DNA of 64,000 nucleotides. Source: Skeletonema tropicum. Taxonomy: Eukaryota; Bacillariophyta; Thalassiosirophyceae; Thalassiosirales; Thalassiosiraceae. Positions 18,989 to 29,947 of this stretch are shown here, piece after piece. A program made the position numbers and the translations under genes. Where the stretch lies: the NCBI GenBank assembly GCA_037178625.1, contig CM074140.1, positions 558,001-622,000 on the forward strand. The letters are read 5' to 3'. Under the pieces are notes generated by a model. That model was not told the DNA's origin. It saw only the letters and a program-made list of their open reading frames with translations, and did not search any database. Every line of letters starts with the position of its first letter. The stretch's first letter is position 1.

Positions 18989-20526
18989 AGGCGGGGTGAC
19001 TATTTCGACAGCTGATGAGTCAAAAAATATTTTTTTATAGGGAAACCATAATATCATCCTTTTTAGTGCAGATTCGGATAGTTCTCATTGAGTAGGGTAT
19101 GTAGGATGATCAAAAATTCCAAATATTGACCAAGATATAAACAATTCAATGAAAAAAAATTGGTCAGCATCCTGCCGCCATGGGGGACAATTTCGACACT
19201 AGGTAAACTACTAGTAAACAAGTTCCCGCCATAAAAAACCATTACTACGCTTGTAGTGGACCGTTTTGCCTCGGAAAAAGGTTGTTATAGTGCTCTAAAT
19301 GGTCTCAGCAACCATGCAGAAGAATGTGAAATGGTAGAATTGAGCTAATCTTACAAAATGAAAGAATATTCATCAAGAATTACATTTTGCTGCTGCATAA
19401 GCTTCGGCCCTCTCAGTCATTTTACGCTTGCAACTAGTGCGTCATACCTCCACTTCCTCTTTCTCAGCCTCTACATTTTGAACTTTCTATCTCCTCTTCA
19501 AATGTTGCACTGCTACGTCTGTATCGGCAGAGGAATCCTCTGTATCCACCTACACTGCGTCTCAAGGACTGTTCTTTACCACCAGCTTCATCTCCAGCCA
19601 ACTCGCCATTCACTCCTCGATTGATTTGTAAGCATCATACTCATTGGTTTTGGACAATGGTTTTGTTTTTGTGGCTGCTCTCCTTTCGTCTCAAATTACA
19701 ACCAAAGATGATGTGCAATTTACCACGAATTTCAACATCTTCTTTGCATAAAGGGAGAGGTCGTCTCTCTCCTGTTCCTGCTATGAACACTTCTTTATTA
19801 TCCTTGTTTGTCAGCGCACGTTCCATCGGCTGTTTCGTATCAAACGATGTTCCTCGTTTGATGTGCATGCTCTCCGCACTCCGTTTCTTGGATGCACGAG
19901 TGATCAATTTGTCCGAATAGTTACATATTTTGGAATGTCTTGTGAGCAGCAGCCATGGCAGCACCGTAGGGCTGCCAAAGCCAGCTTCTAACTTCTCAGC
20001 CTCTACCACCGCCTGGACTGTTGTTTTAGTACCTTTATTCTCTTGCATTTACCTTGGGGAGTTGGCATTTGTTTCCACAGTGATATAATCTCTTCGGGGA
20101 TGGATTGGGAGACACTTGCCTTCTGCTTCTCTTGTTTTGCTTGTAGGACCACGTCGTAGCAAGGAATGCCATCACCACTAGACGTCACGTTTGACAACAC
20201 TATCAGGGCGTTTGCCATGTTTGATCTTTGGCTGATCGTCTTCATTTCGGCTTGGGCGGTAATTCTTCTGCATTTCATGAGCATCGGCTACGGACGACGA
20301 TTTTTTAATTTTCGACGATTTTTTTTAGGGTTTTGTAAAGTTTGGTGTTTTTATTGCATTTTTGGACAGATCTCGATGAGTAGATGCTCCTAGGGTATTA
20401 AACTTTCGAAAATATCCAATTTTTGACTGAGAAAAAAACTATTTACCTCTACGCACAAATTAGTTAGCGACTTCTGGACCCCCCTGTCGAAGTTGAATTC
20501 CCCTGTCGAAATGATTCACCCCGCCT
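18989..20526 (-). mobile_element. 1.5-kb terminal-repeat element, probably decayed
   Basis: Inverted ends of about 25 bp share AGGCGGGGTGA and ATTTCGACAG, with CCCTGTCGAA repeated just inside the right end. Minus-strand frames at 20284-20003 and 20048-19641 overlap and together look like a broken coding region (for example VLQAKQEKQKASVSQSIPEE), but I cannot match them to a transposase family and do not annotate them as genes. TA lies near both ends, with one extra base on the left. Confidence 0.5.
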
Positions 20527-20889
20527 TATGTGTACGAGGAGGCTGGCTCTTAGGGGGGAAATAACGGGGGCAGGGGTAGCCCGCTCGTCTCATTGTAGCC
20601 TTCCCTCTTCTCTTTTGTTTCTCGGTTAGGCGAAAAAATTCTTTAACAAGGGAGTCTCACTTACGACGCCGGTGCCGATATCAAACAACCCTGTTCTAAT
20701 GCCAAAAGATTTTAGTTTGGAAGTTTTTTGAAGTTTCACTGCTCGGAAAGATACCATGTTGAAGATCGACTGAGCGAGGGCACGTTTTCAGATCAGTGTG
20801 TTTTTCGGGCGCATTATTATTCATTTTGGATATATGAATTTATGTAATCTGTTGTAGACGATAGCAATAGAGTCTTCAATTTCGGAACA
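20527..20889. promoter_or_regulatory. Right 45-bp inverted repeat (20649-20693) and dehydrogenase upstream region
   Basis: The inverted partner of 18026-18070 ends at 20693. The remaining 196 bp up to the ATG at 20890 presumably hold the dehydrogenase promoter and 5' leader; no defined motif stands out. Confidence 0.4.
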
Positions 20890-22158
20890 ATGGCAATAAT
20901 ATCAAGAGCTTTGGGGCGTCAGGTAGGCGGTCTGTCTAGATTGACCGGGCTGAGCTCTCTCGTAGGTCATCATTCAGGCACAAAAGTGGTTGCAGTAGCA
21001 CCTGTGTCGGCACGAAGATCTATTTGTTCTTCCACTCCGATGCTAAAGAAGGCATGGGACACTCAAGCAGATCAATACAAATTTTGGAATCGCGAAGATA
21101 GTATAAGTGGGCAAGCTCAGATGGTTCTTGACATGTCTCCCGATAGCATTCAAAAGGAGGCTCGCATCTTGTGTCTCTCTGGTGATGATGATGCCGCAAA
21201 CAATCCTCTACACGAAAAACTACCGTTCGGAAGTCGTCTCCTCCATACAGGGTCGCAATCTACCGACTTTCCTGATGAATTGGTGGATGAATCTCCAAAT
21301 GTGTTGTTCGTTAGTCCATCGTGCCCACACGCCCGTTTGATTCTGCCCTTGGTGTTGGCAAAGTTTCCTTCAATCGAATGGATCCATGTTCGCTCGGCAG
21401 GTATTGATTTCTTGGAGTCAGATGAGCTTCCATACGTTGCCAAAAAGGGGATCGTCATGACTAATGCGAAGGGACAATTCAGCTCTAGTTTATCAGAGTA
21501 CGTAATGATGGCGTGTAGTTACTTTGCAAAAGATATTCCACGGCTTCTGAGCAACAAAAAGGAAAAGAAGTGGGATGACTTTGAAATTGAGGAGTTACGT
21601 GGCAAAACAATGGGAATTGTGGGTTATGGTGACATTGGTAGAGCTACTGCAAAACTGGCCAGTGTGTTCGGAATGAAAATCATCGCACTCAGAAGAAATC
21701 CAGAGAAAAGTGAGTTTGATCCAGTGTGCGATGAAGTGCTGGGCACTGGGAGACTATCCCTTCAAAAGTTAATGTCGGTTTCAGATTACGTTGTTTGTTC
21801 GGCTCCATCGACTGTGGAAACGCGTGGTATGGTAAATGCCGATGCATTTAAAGCTTCCAAGAAGAATCAGGTGTTTATCAATCTTGGGAGGGGGCCTGTT
21901 GTGGATGAAAATGCATTGGTTGAGGCACTTCAAAATGGAACATTGCGTGGAGCTGCACTGGATGTATTCGCGACTGAGCCGCTTCCTTCCGATCATCCAT
22001 TATGGGACTTGGACCAGGTTTTGATATCCCCGCATAATATGGATAGAACGGCCACCTTCATGCATGAAGCTACTGAGTTCTTTGTCAATGAGAATCTTCC
22101 TCGCTTCATGCTCGGACATGGTTTGTTAAACCCTGTTGACGTGTCACTCGGATATTAA
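20890..22158 (+). CDS. D-isomer-specific 2-hydroxyacid dehydrogenase, organelle-targeted, 422 aa
   Basis: NAD(P)-dependent oxidoreductase that interconverts 2-keto acids and D-2-hydroxy acids. The Rossmann motif is MGIVGYGDIGRATAKLA (GxGxxG) near residue 240; the catalytic triad is visible as Arg in INLGRGPVVDE, Glu in FATEPLPSDHPLW and His in ISPHNMD. The first 60 residues are basic and serine-rich without acidic residues and look like a mitochondrial presequence rather than a bipartite plastid leader. Single exon, start ATG at 20890. It converges with the aspartokinase gene 56 bp downstream. The exact substrate (glyoxylate/hydroxypyruvate type or other) cannot be read from the sequence. Confidence 0.85.
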   Translation: MAIISRALGRQVGGLSRLTGLSSLVGHHSGTKVVAVAPVSARRSICSSTPMLKKAWDTQADQYKFWNREDSISGQAQMVLDMSPDSIQKEARILCLSGDDDAANNPLHEKLPFGSRLLHTGSQSTDFPDELVDESPNVLFVSPSCPHARLILPLVLAKFPSIEWIHVRSAGIDFLESDELPYVAKKGIVMTNAKGQFSSSLSEYVMMACSYFAKDIPRLLSNKKEKKWDDFEIEELRGKTMGIVGYGDIGRATAKLASVFGMKIIALRRNPEKSEFDPVCDEVLGTGRLSLQKLMSVSDYVVCSAPSTVETRGMVNADAFKASKKNQVFINLGRGPVVDENALVEALQNGTLRGAALDVFATEPLPSDHPLWDLDQVLISPHNMDRTATFMHEATEFFVNENLPRFMLGHGLLNPVDVSLGY

Positions 22159-22213
22159 GGGTTGGCAAAGATATTGTATAGATAGTTGATAAAAGAAATA
22201 GTAAATGAGTTGT

Positions 22214-24114
22214 TTATACGATATGTCCGTCTTCATTGATGGCAACATCGCACATTCCTTCAAATAAACAGGCATGAAGTTTCAGTATTGCGTCGTCAAT
22301 CTGATCATCCCTGATAATGAAACTTATGTTCACTTTTGATGCGCCTTGACTCATCATCTCTACTTGAATTCCGTGCATACTGAAGGTAGCAAACACAGTG
22401 GCCAACACATCAGAGCTCCTACTAACATCTGTAATCAATGTTAAGATTGCACGATCCTGATGAAGCTCAACTTCCGCAAATTTACTCAAATCATCTTGTA
22501 GTTGTTTAATATCGTTTTCCTTCTGCTTCTTGTCAAGTGTGACTGAGATAGAAACTTCCGACGATGCAAGCACATCTACCGATACTTTATTCTTCTCAAA
22601 GTCTGCGAATACCGCTCCTAAAAACCCGTAAGCGCCAAGCATTTGCAATGAAGTAATGTCCATCAATTTGATATTCCTTTTACATGTAATCGCAGTAACC
22701 ATTCGACTAGGGTTGCCAACATTATCAATCAAAGAACCAGGGGCACTAGGATTGTAAGAGTTCTTCACACGGACTGGAATATCGGCACGTAGCGCCGGTT
22801 GCATTGCGATAGGATGAAGTACCTGTGCACCAAAATAAGCAAGCTCCGATGCCTCTTCGTAGGAGACGTGGCTTACTGGCAATGCATTCTTCACGAGACG
22901 AGGATCAGCTGTGAGAATACCATCGACGTCTTTCCACACTTGTACTTCGTCCACGTTCAATGCTGCTCCAATTGCTGTTGCAGTCAAGTCGGAACCACCA
23001 CGACCAAGAGTTGTAATCTTTCCTTTCGTATTGTGGCCTAAATTTCATTCATAATCAATACGCAAAGAATGTAAATCCCAGAAGAGCTCAAAAACGACTA
23101 TACATAAAACACAACCGCACAACGGCACTTACCGATAAATCCTGTGACTACGGCCACAACATTCGGATCAACTCTACCCTCAAATCTGTCTTTAATAGAA
23201 GCAATCGTATCAGGCAATAACTTGGCATCTCCATAAGTATCATCAGTAAACACACCTACATCCCATGCATCAAACGCTTGCGCAGGAACACCAAGCTGAT
23301 TCAATCTCGCTGCCATGATTCGTACAGAGCATCGTTCACCATAACTCACCAGCTGATCCAGCGACTTTGGTGATAATTCTTGAATGAGACGTACTCCATT
23401 CAACATATCTTCACATTCATTCAACAATTTTTCCACATCATTCCGTGTCCTTTCCGGTAAATCAAATGTGCTACAAGTACCCAAATGCAATGTCCGCAAT
23501 GCCTCAATGTCCACACGACCCTCCAATGCCATCTCACCCGCTGCCAAGAGTGAATTGGTAGTTTTGCCCATTGCCGAGCAAATCACAGCACGTGGTCGAA
23601 CTGGATTCTCATCGGAGGGCGACCCATCCTCGTTGGGGGGTGGGTTGGTCCGATCTTTGATGAGGTTGGCCACGTGGTCGATACGTTCGGCGTTGGCGAG
23701 AGACGAACCACCAAATTTCATGGTGACATCGATGGGTGTTTGGGCGGAGGAACCTGGTCGAGCTTTTGTGCCTGTGCGACGCACACTTATCTTTGATTTG
23801 TATTCGGAGATTACCTCGGATGGATCTTCATTGGTATCTGTGGCATTTGTGCCAACATCTCCTCCTATGTCATCGACTTCTTCAGCGTCATCTTCTGCCA
23901 TGTAGAGGATCTGGCTTGAACGAGCATAGTCAATGATATGGAAGGGAACATGTTGTCGCCTCTGATCATTGGGCACTATTGCAGATGCAGATTTAGCAAG
24001 TTGTTTACGACCATGATGATGCGACGAAGGAACAAATGCGTCTGCTGCCAAGGCCGCCAGCAGCACCAATGATAGCGCCATCATTCCTGCTAATGGCAAT
24101 TGATAGGCTGCCAT
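22214..24114 (-). CDS. Plastid-targeted monofunctional aspartokinase, two exons (601 aa)
   Basis: Phosphorylates aspartate, the first step to lysine, threonine and methionine. Exons are 24114-23133 and 23037-22214 around a 95-bp intron (donor GTAAGT, acceptor TTTAG); splicing joins GFIG to HNTKGKITTLGRGGSDLTA, the family signature. DVTMKFGGSSLANAERI is the ATP site, and DVDGILTADPRLV follows. Two ACT regulatory domains occupy the last 170 residues, implying feedback control by an end-product amino acid. The N-terminus has a signal peptide ending ALAADAF-VPS, the A-F motif of diatom plastid preproteins, so the enzyme should be imported into the plastid. No homoserine dehydrogenase domain follows. 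All key motifs are intact. Confidence 0.9.
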
Positions 24115-25378
24115 GGCTGTGCTGTTTTTATGGCATCAATGGATCCTATCGATCGGTATGTTCCATGCAGCAGCAGGTTGATCGGATCTGTGTGGCTCTG
24201 CCGAATTTGATGGGGAGCACTTTCTGTACTGATTCCGATGTAGATTCAATGTAGAATATCTTCTCAAAGAGGGAAGAAGGGAAGAAGGAGGGAAGAAAGA
24301 AATTCTCATTTCTCCATTACTATCTACTGGCGGGAACTAAATCGTACCGGAAATAAATCGTACCACGGAGAAATCTCCACACAATTCACTAACAAAACAC
24401 AAAAACGACGCATTCTACACCCTAATATCATGGTTCTGAGCCTCCATGTCAACGCCTATCCCAAATAATCGACCATAATATGATAGTATAGACAAGTAGC
24501 TTTCGATAGAATCACTGGTCAACGTTGTATGTAGTATACTCGCATAGCAGCAGCAGCACAGGCATGCAGATATGCCGTAGACATGCGTCATTCTAGATCG
24601 AAATAGCAGTTATTGGTCCCAAATTTGTCGATAGGTGCTCCATCTCGACGAACTATAATCTCTTCTGCATCATATAATGTATATATACTGTTTGGGATTC
24701 TATTTTTAGACCGCTCTATGTATTTTCGTCGAGTAGCATGGCCGAATTTATGACTCTTTTCATGTTGTTAGTGTTTGCGTAAAATTTGATAAAAATCGTA
24801 CCGCGGCGAGGTACGATTTAGTTCCCGCCATAGCTATTACGATACCATAAGTATTATGCGGCCATATTATTACATAGCATCAGTAGCAGATCGTAGCGAT
24901 ACTACTGACGAGAGAGCCCTAAATGTGCTAGAAGAGAGAAGAGATAAGCAGTGTAGGCGCCTACACGCCAGCTGAAAGAGAGGCGGTAACCGCATGAAGT
25001 AGGCATCATCGATTTTCGAGCGCCGACCCCATGCCTGCAAAAGGCAGGCAATGGGGTCGGCGGCAGATTCGTCCACTACAATACTCTATGTTGCTATTAA
25101 AAGCTGCTGGCGCAAGCAAGAGGGCGTTGTTGTTGCCTATGTCATGGGCAATCATTTTTGCCCTTTCACATAACAGTAGCACGGAACATCTCTCTCTAGA
25201 GGAATAGTATTTTAACGATGAGAAAAGCACAAGTGTGAACCGACACAAGTGTGAACCGACGCAAGTGTGAACCGTTTCAGAAACACAAGCATGAATCGTT
25301 TCATCAGGAGTTGGATTCTTGATCCTGCCATAATTTTGTCAACAGATCAACCGATATCAATATCACACAAAAATCATC
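24115..25378. mobile_element. Intergenic region with a 503-bp MITE (24328-24830) and a dispersed repeat (24897-25103)
   Basis: The MITE ends are inverted copies of TGGCGGGAACTAAATCGTAC at 24328 and 24830, and the motif AAATCGTACC repeats again just inside the left end; no clear target duplication is seen. The dispersed repeat shares about 200 bp with 42579-42785 and, more distantly, with 62930-63130; its core is a GC-rich hairpin with arms GCCGACCCCA and TGGGGTCGGC plus GCCTGC/GCAGGC (25021-25062). Three nearly tandem AAGTGTGAACCG motifs lie at 25232-25273. Confidence 0.6.
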
Positions 25379-25705
25379 ATGAAGCTTCATCTTATTTTCT
25401 CCGCCGCCTTGGCTCTTCTCTCAACCGCTCCAGGAGCCGTCTCTGCCTCGAAGCAAACTTGCAGCTGGATTGAAAGCAAAGCTGCTTGTCAACGTTCACG
25501 TAGATGCCGCTGGGTCTCTGGTACCATCGGCTGCAAGCCCAAGCCCCAGCGGGAAAGGGAAAGGAGACCATGCAGAGACCGCAGCAGGGCCGGTTGTCGC
25601 AATGCCTCTAGGTGCAGGTGGAGTACTCTTTACAAAGTTTGCAAACTACGCCGCAACGACATTGAAGACTATGACTATGACTTCGACATTTTCGATGCGG
25701 AGTAG
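25379..25705 (+). CDS. Small Cys-rich cationic secreted protein, 108 aa
   Basis: Signal peptide at residues 1-23 (MKLHLIFSAALALLSTAPGA). The mature part contains two repeats with the same Cys spacing and an RCRW core: CSWIESKAACQRSRRCRW then C, and CRDRSRAGCRNASRCRW then C, separated by a very basic linker. It ends in an acidic DYDYDFDIFDAE tail. Short C..C..CxW..C modules of this kind are common in secreted diatom proteins of unknown role. It probably forms two small disulfide-bonded domains outside the cell or in the secretory pathway. Function is unknown; a defensive or cell-wall-binding peptide is possible. Confidence 0.65.
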   Translation: MKLHLIFSAALALLSTAPGAVSASKQTCSWIESKAACQRSRRCRWVSGTIGCKPKPQRERERRPCRDRSRAGCRNASRCRWSTLYKVCKLRRNDIEDYDYDFDIFDAE

Positions 25706-26001
25706 TTAAGAGGGTGTTGGCTTTATTATTTTGTTGATGTTGAGTAACAACCTCAACCTGCGACTGCGAGCACAATAGTCATAATTGAGACACTTGAGTT
25801 TGAGTCATTCTCCTTCCACTCCTGTGTTGCATCTGCATCTTTTCTTGGTACTGATAGAAGCTTTCATGTAGGATAGCCACTCTCAGATACTGTCCATTCC
25901 TGCAACGATTATTTGTATGCTGCTATTGTAAGACTACAATACTATATTACCTAACATCATCGTTCAATCTTGTCCCATACTCTCGCTCTATACCTATGTG
26001 T

Positions 26002-27490
26002 TCATATAATGTCACTACTACTCAATGAAGGCACCCTACTCTCAGCATACATCTCATCAGATCGTGGTCTATTCCACACCCACGTCGTAAGCAACCACTT
26101 CTCATCAACCGCAGGTGATCCCTGATGCAACGTCCTCGTATCCTCCCTCAACTCGACATCTGCCGGGAAATGAATCACCGCAGTCCCCTTCTTCGGCTGG
26201 ATGGCCAACCCAATCTCGGGAAAGTTGGTCGATCCTCCCTCCGCAACATCATTTAGGTAGCAAAAGATGGTAGCCTGACGACTCGCCTGTTCAAATCCAC
26301 ATGCATCAAACTTGCCCGAAAATCCATCCGTATGTGGAATGAACTCCTGTCCTTTCTTGTAATGGAGCACTTGCAATATCTCCAATTGATCTGGATTGCA
26401 GTTGGCAACATTTGTCATCTTCTCCACGATGGATGGGACTTCACATTGAGGCACATTGGTATTGGTACTTGTTCGTACTGGATCTTGTTCGGCTTTTCCG
26501 GTTTTGTCATTCTTTACCAGACAGGGTACGAGATGAGATTGTGACTTGGCAATGAGTCGATCACACTCGTCGTCGGTGAGGAAATTGTCGATGGAATAAA
26601 TGTCTGGATCTTGATGAATGAGTTTCAATCCTGGATATTGTTGATTTAACTGATGGAATGGGCAAGTTGTTGCTGCTGCTGCTGTCCAGCACTCGAATTA
26701 TCTGATTTCTGAGGCTGCACCGCGTCACAAGCTGCACTCAATATACATTTGCAAAGTTGCCAACTCGCTACGATACTCCGTTGCAACCACTTCCTTCAAC
26801 TCATTCATATCACTCGGTTTGAGCGGCTGCATCGTTTGTAAAATCTCCTCCCCTTCGCTCACATCTTTGGTTGCCACCACGGCACATAACGGAGCAGCAC
26901 CAGGCAATGGAACAGTAATGCAATTCGATTTCGCATATTGATTCGAGGCTGCCTTCATCCTCCCCCCGAGCCATCCCGGCACTACTTGCTTCTCTGGAAG
27001 AACATTGAAAACAACACATGACGTTTCGCATTACCAAGCATAGAGTGAGCCGGTTGAGATTTGTCCAATGGGATGTTGAGCTTGAGACGCAGTCCCGGTT
27101 TTTCATCCGATGTGAATAATTCCCCTTCAGCGTCTTGATCGCAGGCTACGAATTCTGTATCATCATCTTGATAAGGACGTAACATGCGAAGACCGAAGAC
27201 CAAGTGCATGAATTGGAAACAATGTCAAGACTTGTCCCCGTGCCACGTCTCGATTGGCCGTCACTGCTCCGCCGTGCTGTACAGAACATGCATCTGCCTA
27301 TTTGGGCATGTAAAGCTTTGGATCTTGAATATGCGCACATACGGAGAATAAATTGCTCACTGCTCGCTTGGCAACTTCATCTTGAGCCGCATAGTTGTAC
27401 TGTTGTTCTGCAGGATTGATAATTGCTTGATGTTTTGCGGGCTTCTTGGCAAATCCGCCGCCAGAAGATGACTTTTTGGATGACTTTCAA
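26002..27490 (-). pseudogene. Broken SET-like plus prolyl 4-hydroxylase gene
   Basis: Reading the minus strand from about 27490, pieces in different frames form one ancestral protein: an N-terminal piece ending DPKLYMPK at a TAG; then GGAVTANRDVARGQVLTLFP and, after a shift, MLRPYQDDDTEFVACDQDAE; after another shift VPLPGAAPLCAVVATKDV, SET-like; then, after further breaks near 26730 and 26650, an intact 2OG-Fe(II) prolyl 4-hydroxylase domain (26628-26002) with the iron site HTD (FIPHTDGF) and the second His in TLHQGSPAVDEKWLLTTWVW. The open part has no ATG of its own near its start (the first codon is TTG), so it is unlikely to stand alone. At least four disruptions argue for decay, although indels in the assembly could contribute. 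Confidence 0.6.
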
Positions 27491-27759
27491 GCGGCTTTTC
27501 GTCTTATTGCTGCTGGTGAAGCTAGTGCTTCAGTCGTTAGTAGTACTTATATTGCTGCTCAGGAGAGCAATTGGTTTGTGGCATCATTTTTTTGCAGGAG
27601 CTCGCGGTTCTGTTTCTGTCCGTGCTCGCGGGCTGCTCGCGGGTCCCTCCCCGCACGCGCCGGTCTATTTCGACGCCATCGGCGTCATTCACAGGCAGAG
27701 CCAGGGGGGGTTAGGCGATTCGAACATAACAAGTATTTTGATCTTACATTACTGAATCC
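27491..27759. repeat. Fragment of a dispersed repeat (27625-27727)
   Basis: GCTCGCGGGTCCCTCCCCGC, CGACGCCATCGGCGT and TTAGGCGATTCGAAC occur in the same order at 43053-43135. Read on the minus strand the last block is GTTCGAATCGCC, similar to a Pol III B box, so this may be the end of a SINE-like repeat. Plus-strand frames starting at 27423 and 27446 run into this repeat and are not taken as genes. Confidence 0.5.
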
Positions 27760-28598
27760 ATGGCGTCCACCAATAATAACATGAATGATGAGGAGCAATA
27801 TGAGCGCAAATTGCTCCTCATGCGATATAAAGTTGGGTCGCCATCAGTTTTCCTTCATTACACCACTTTCTGCAATCTAACCCAAATCCCTGGTTGGGTG
27901 AGCATAATGGGCCATCACAGTAGTATGGGTAACGAGCTAGAATCCTATGACTTTCATTTTGGATCGCCAACAGTATACGACTATATCGGCATTGAGCTCA
28001 AGAAGCTTTCAGCATCAACGACCGTGACAGATGGCATATTGCATTTTCACCGACACTTCAGTCACGATGATGCATTTTTTTAGAACAAAAGCCACATTAC
28101 TTTATCCTTGAGAGTACGATTCTTCGCTTTGTCGAAGAAACTGGTGCAGATGGAAGCGCCAAATTGAATCAAGAAACTGAGACACTTTTGGTTCCAGTTA
28201 TCCGGAAAGAAAATTTCTATTACATCTGCCCCGGTCAAGAAAACGCGTTTATTTATCGAGTTCATCACCCAGCAGATATATTCTTTACTTCGAAAGGTCA
28301 TGATGTTCTCAAATCCTTGATCGCGAGGCCATTTATGACACACCAGTCTTACTCATGGTGTTATGCAGGCGAAATCAATATTGCTTTGCCAAAACAAAGC
28401 AGACCAGTCACCAATTGGGACAAGAAAAACGACTATGATATAGGTATCTGTGTCCCCTATCCTGTTGTATCAACAAATAAGGTGCCTGATGACTCCTGGT
28501 GTTCAGTGCAATTGGTTCGTTTGAATGACAGCCAATACATAAAAGATGTAGTTATCAATTACGAAGACGAAGACTTCGAAGAATTGGGAGATGAGTAG
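27760..28598 (+). CDS. Unknown protein, about 280 aa, with a one-base break in a T run
   Basis: The ATG at 27760 opens a frame that stops at 28083, but one base further the frame continues without loss (EQKPHYFILESTILRFVEET) to the stop at 28598. The break sits in a run of seven Ts at 28075-28081; eight would restore one continuous reading frame, so this is either a sequencing indel or a fresh mutation. The protein has no signal peptide or membrane segment, is rich in aromatic residues and ends in an acidic tail (NYEDEDFEELGDE). I recognise no family. Confidence 0.5.
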
Positions 28599-29167
28599 GC
28601 CGAAAAGAAGTATTCTTATTGTATATTGTGATTGCTTGTGTTTCATGAATGTAATACTTAATACTATAAAATCAAAAACTATAGTACAGATATTATCCCA
28701 TCTCCAAAATAAAGAATCTTTCAAAGCCGCCCAATGATTGTCTATGCATCAGCCTACTGCAGCAATCCTACCACCAACCATGATGATCAATCTCTAAGGG
28801 CGCCCCCTCGTCGTCTATGCATCATGATGTATGCCAAATGCAAATAGGCCATGATTACTGAATTGGGCACGCCATGGCGTCCATATGGTGGACGAGGGAG
28901 GATCTCCAATGGACCTCATCAGGACACTGCGAGTTGCTGTTTGCTTTAAAGCCTGCCGAGACAACTAAGCACTTTTTTGTACTGATTCCCATGTTGGATC
29001 TACGTTGAATATCTGTTTTTAAGCTTTTTCCTTATTTCAGCTGCCCCAGCTGCCTCCCAGCTGCCACTGCGTTGCATTGGTTGTATTGCAAACTGCTTCG
29101 ACATACTTACCGCGGAAGAAAGGTTGAATACCTGTGTCTATCTCTGTCTGAACATTACATCATAACT
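28599..29167. other. Intergenic region, promoter of the phosphatase gene
   Basis: No gene seen. Repetitions of CATGATGATCAATC-like and GCCATGG motifs occur around 28770-28880, but nothing defined. The last 100 bp before 29168 are open in frame with the phosphatase but the first good ATG is at 29168. Confidence 0.4.
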
Positions 29168-29896
29168 ATGAAGAGTCGTCGGTTTATCATAGCTCGGCAC
29201 GGAGAGACTGACTTCAACAGAGAAAAACGTGTGCAAGGCACATCAAATGAATCATCTCTCACCAACAAGGGCATATCTCAGGCAGCAGCATTAGGCGCTT
29301 ACGTGTCAAGGCGGAAGGAAATCACAAGAACATTTTGCTCGCCGTTGCGGCGATGTCGTCAATCTTATGCCGAAGTCTCAAAAGTCTGTGCTGCTAATGA
29401 CAATGACTTACCGGAGCCAACCATCCTTGATAATCTCAAAGAAATTGAACTGAAAGAATGGCAGGGACGGTTGAGAAATGATATCATGGTTGAAGATAAA
29501 ACGAACTGGGATGTCTTCTGGGCAAATCCATGTGATCTTCGACTTCAAAACGGGACATTTGCACCGGTTCTTGATTGCTTTGAGAGAGCTAGTAGTAATT
29601 GGGATGTAATTAGAGCCGATGCTGCTTCAAATTCAGTTGATGTCACGTTCATCATGTGTCATGGTGCCATAGGGCAATGCATGCTTCTTCATGCTTTGGG
29701 GATTTGCAAAAAGGAATATGGCACAACCCGCAGGTATGCACTTGACAACTGTGAGTGTTTTGAAATCGAATTCGAGTCAGATGAAAGTGAGTGCCCGAGT
29801 AGGTGGAGAAAGATAGATGCATCACAAACAGAGTCGAAGTGGATGTCAACCTCTTCTTCGCTACGTGTCTCTACTGCTCTCGCGAACAGCAGATAA
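29168..29896 (+). CDS. Histidine phosphatase (phosphoglycerate-mutase superfamily), 242 aa
   Basis: RFIIARHGETDFNREKRVQG carries the RHG catalytic motif at residues 5-25 with the phosphohistidine; SPLRRCRQSY has the second conserved Arg, and FIMCHGAIGQCML the second His near residue 160. The ATG at 29168 is chosen over the upstream frame start because it places the beta-strand leading to RHG immediately at the N-terminus, as in the family. Size and motif order fit a cofactor-dependent-mutase-like phosphatase; without more context the substrate could be a sugar phosphate, a nucleotide or a protein. No targeting peptide is apparent, so it is probably cytosolic. It converges with Hsp70. Confidence 0.8.
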   Translation: MKSRRFIIARHGETDFNREKRVQGTSNESSLTNKGISQAAALGAYVSRRKEITRTFCSPLRRCRQSYAEVSKVCAANDNDLPEPTILDNLKEIELKEWQGRLRNDIMVEDKTNWDVFWANPCDLRLQNGTFAPVLDCFERASSNWDVIRADAASNSVDVTFIMCHGAIGQCMLLHALGICKKEYGTTRRYALDNCECFEIEFESDESECPSRWRKIDASQTESKWMSTSSSLRVSTALANSR

Positions 29897-29947
29897 AGTG
29901 TCGAAATGGATAAAACAAGAATAGCTTGGTAATTATAAATAAAGTAT

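Noticed and set aside
19358..20284. Possible transposase gene in the 18.99-20.53 kb element
   Set aside because: The frames are short, overlapping and match no family I can recognise, so only the element is annotated.
27423..27784. Plus-strand frames beginning MANPPPEDDFLDDF
   Set aside because: They are antisense to the start of the decayed SET/hydroxylase gene and run into a dispersed repeat.
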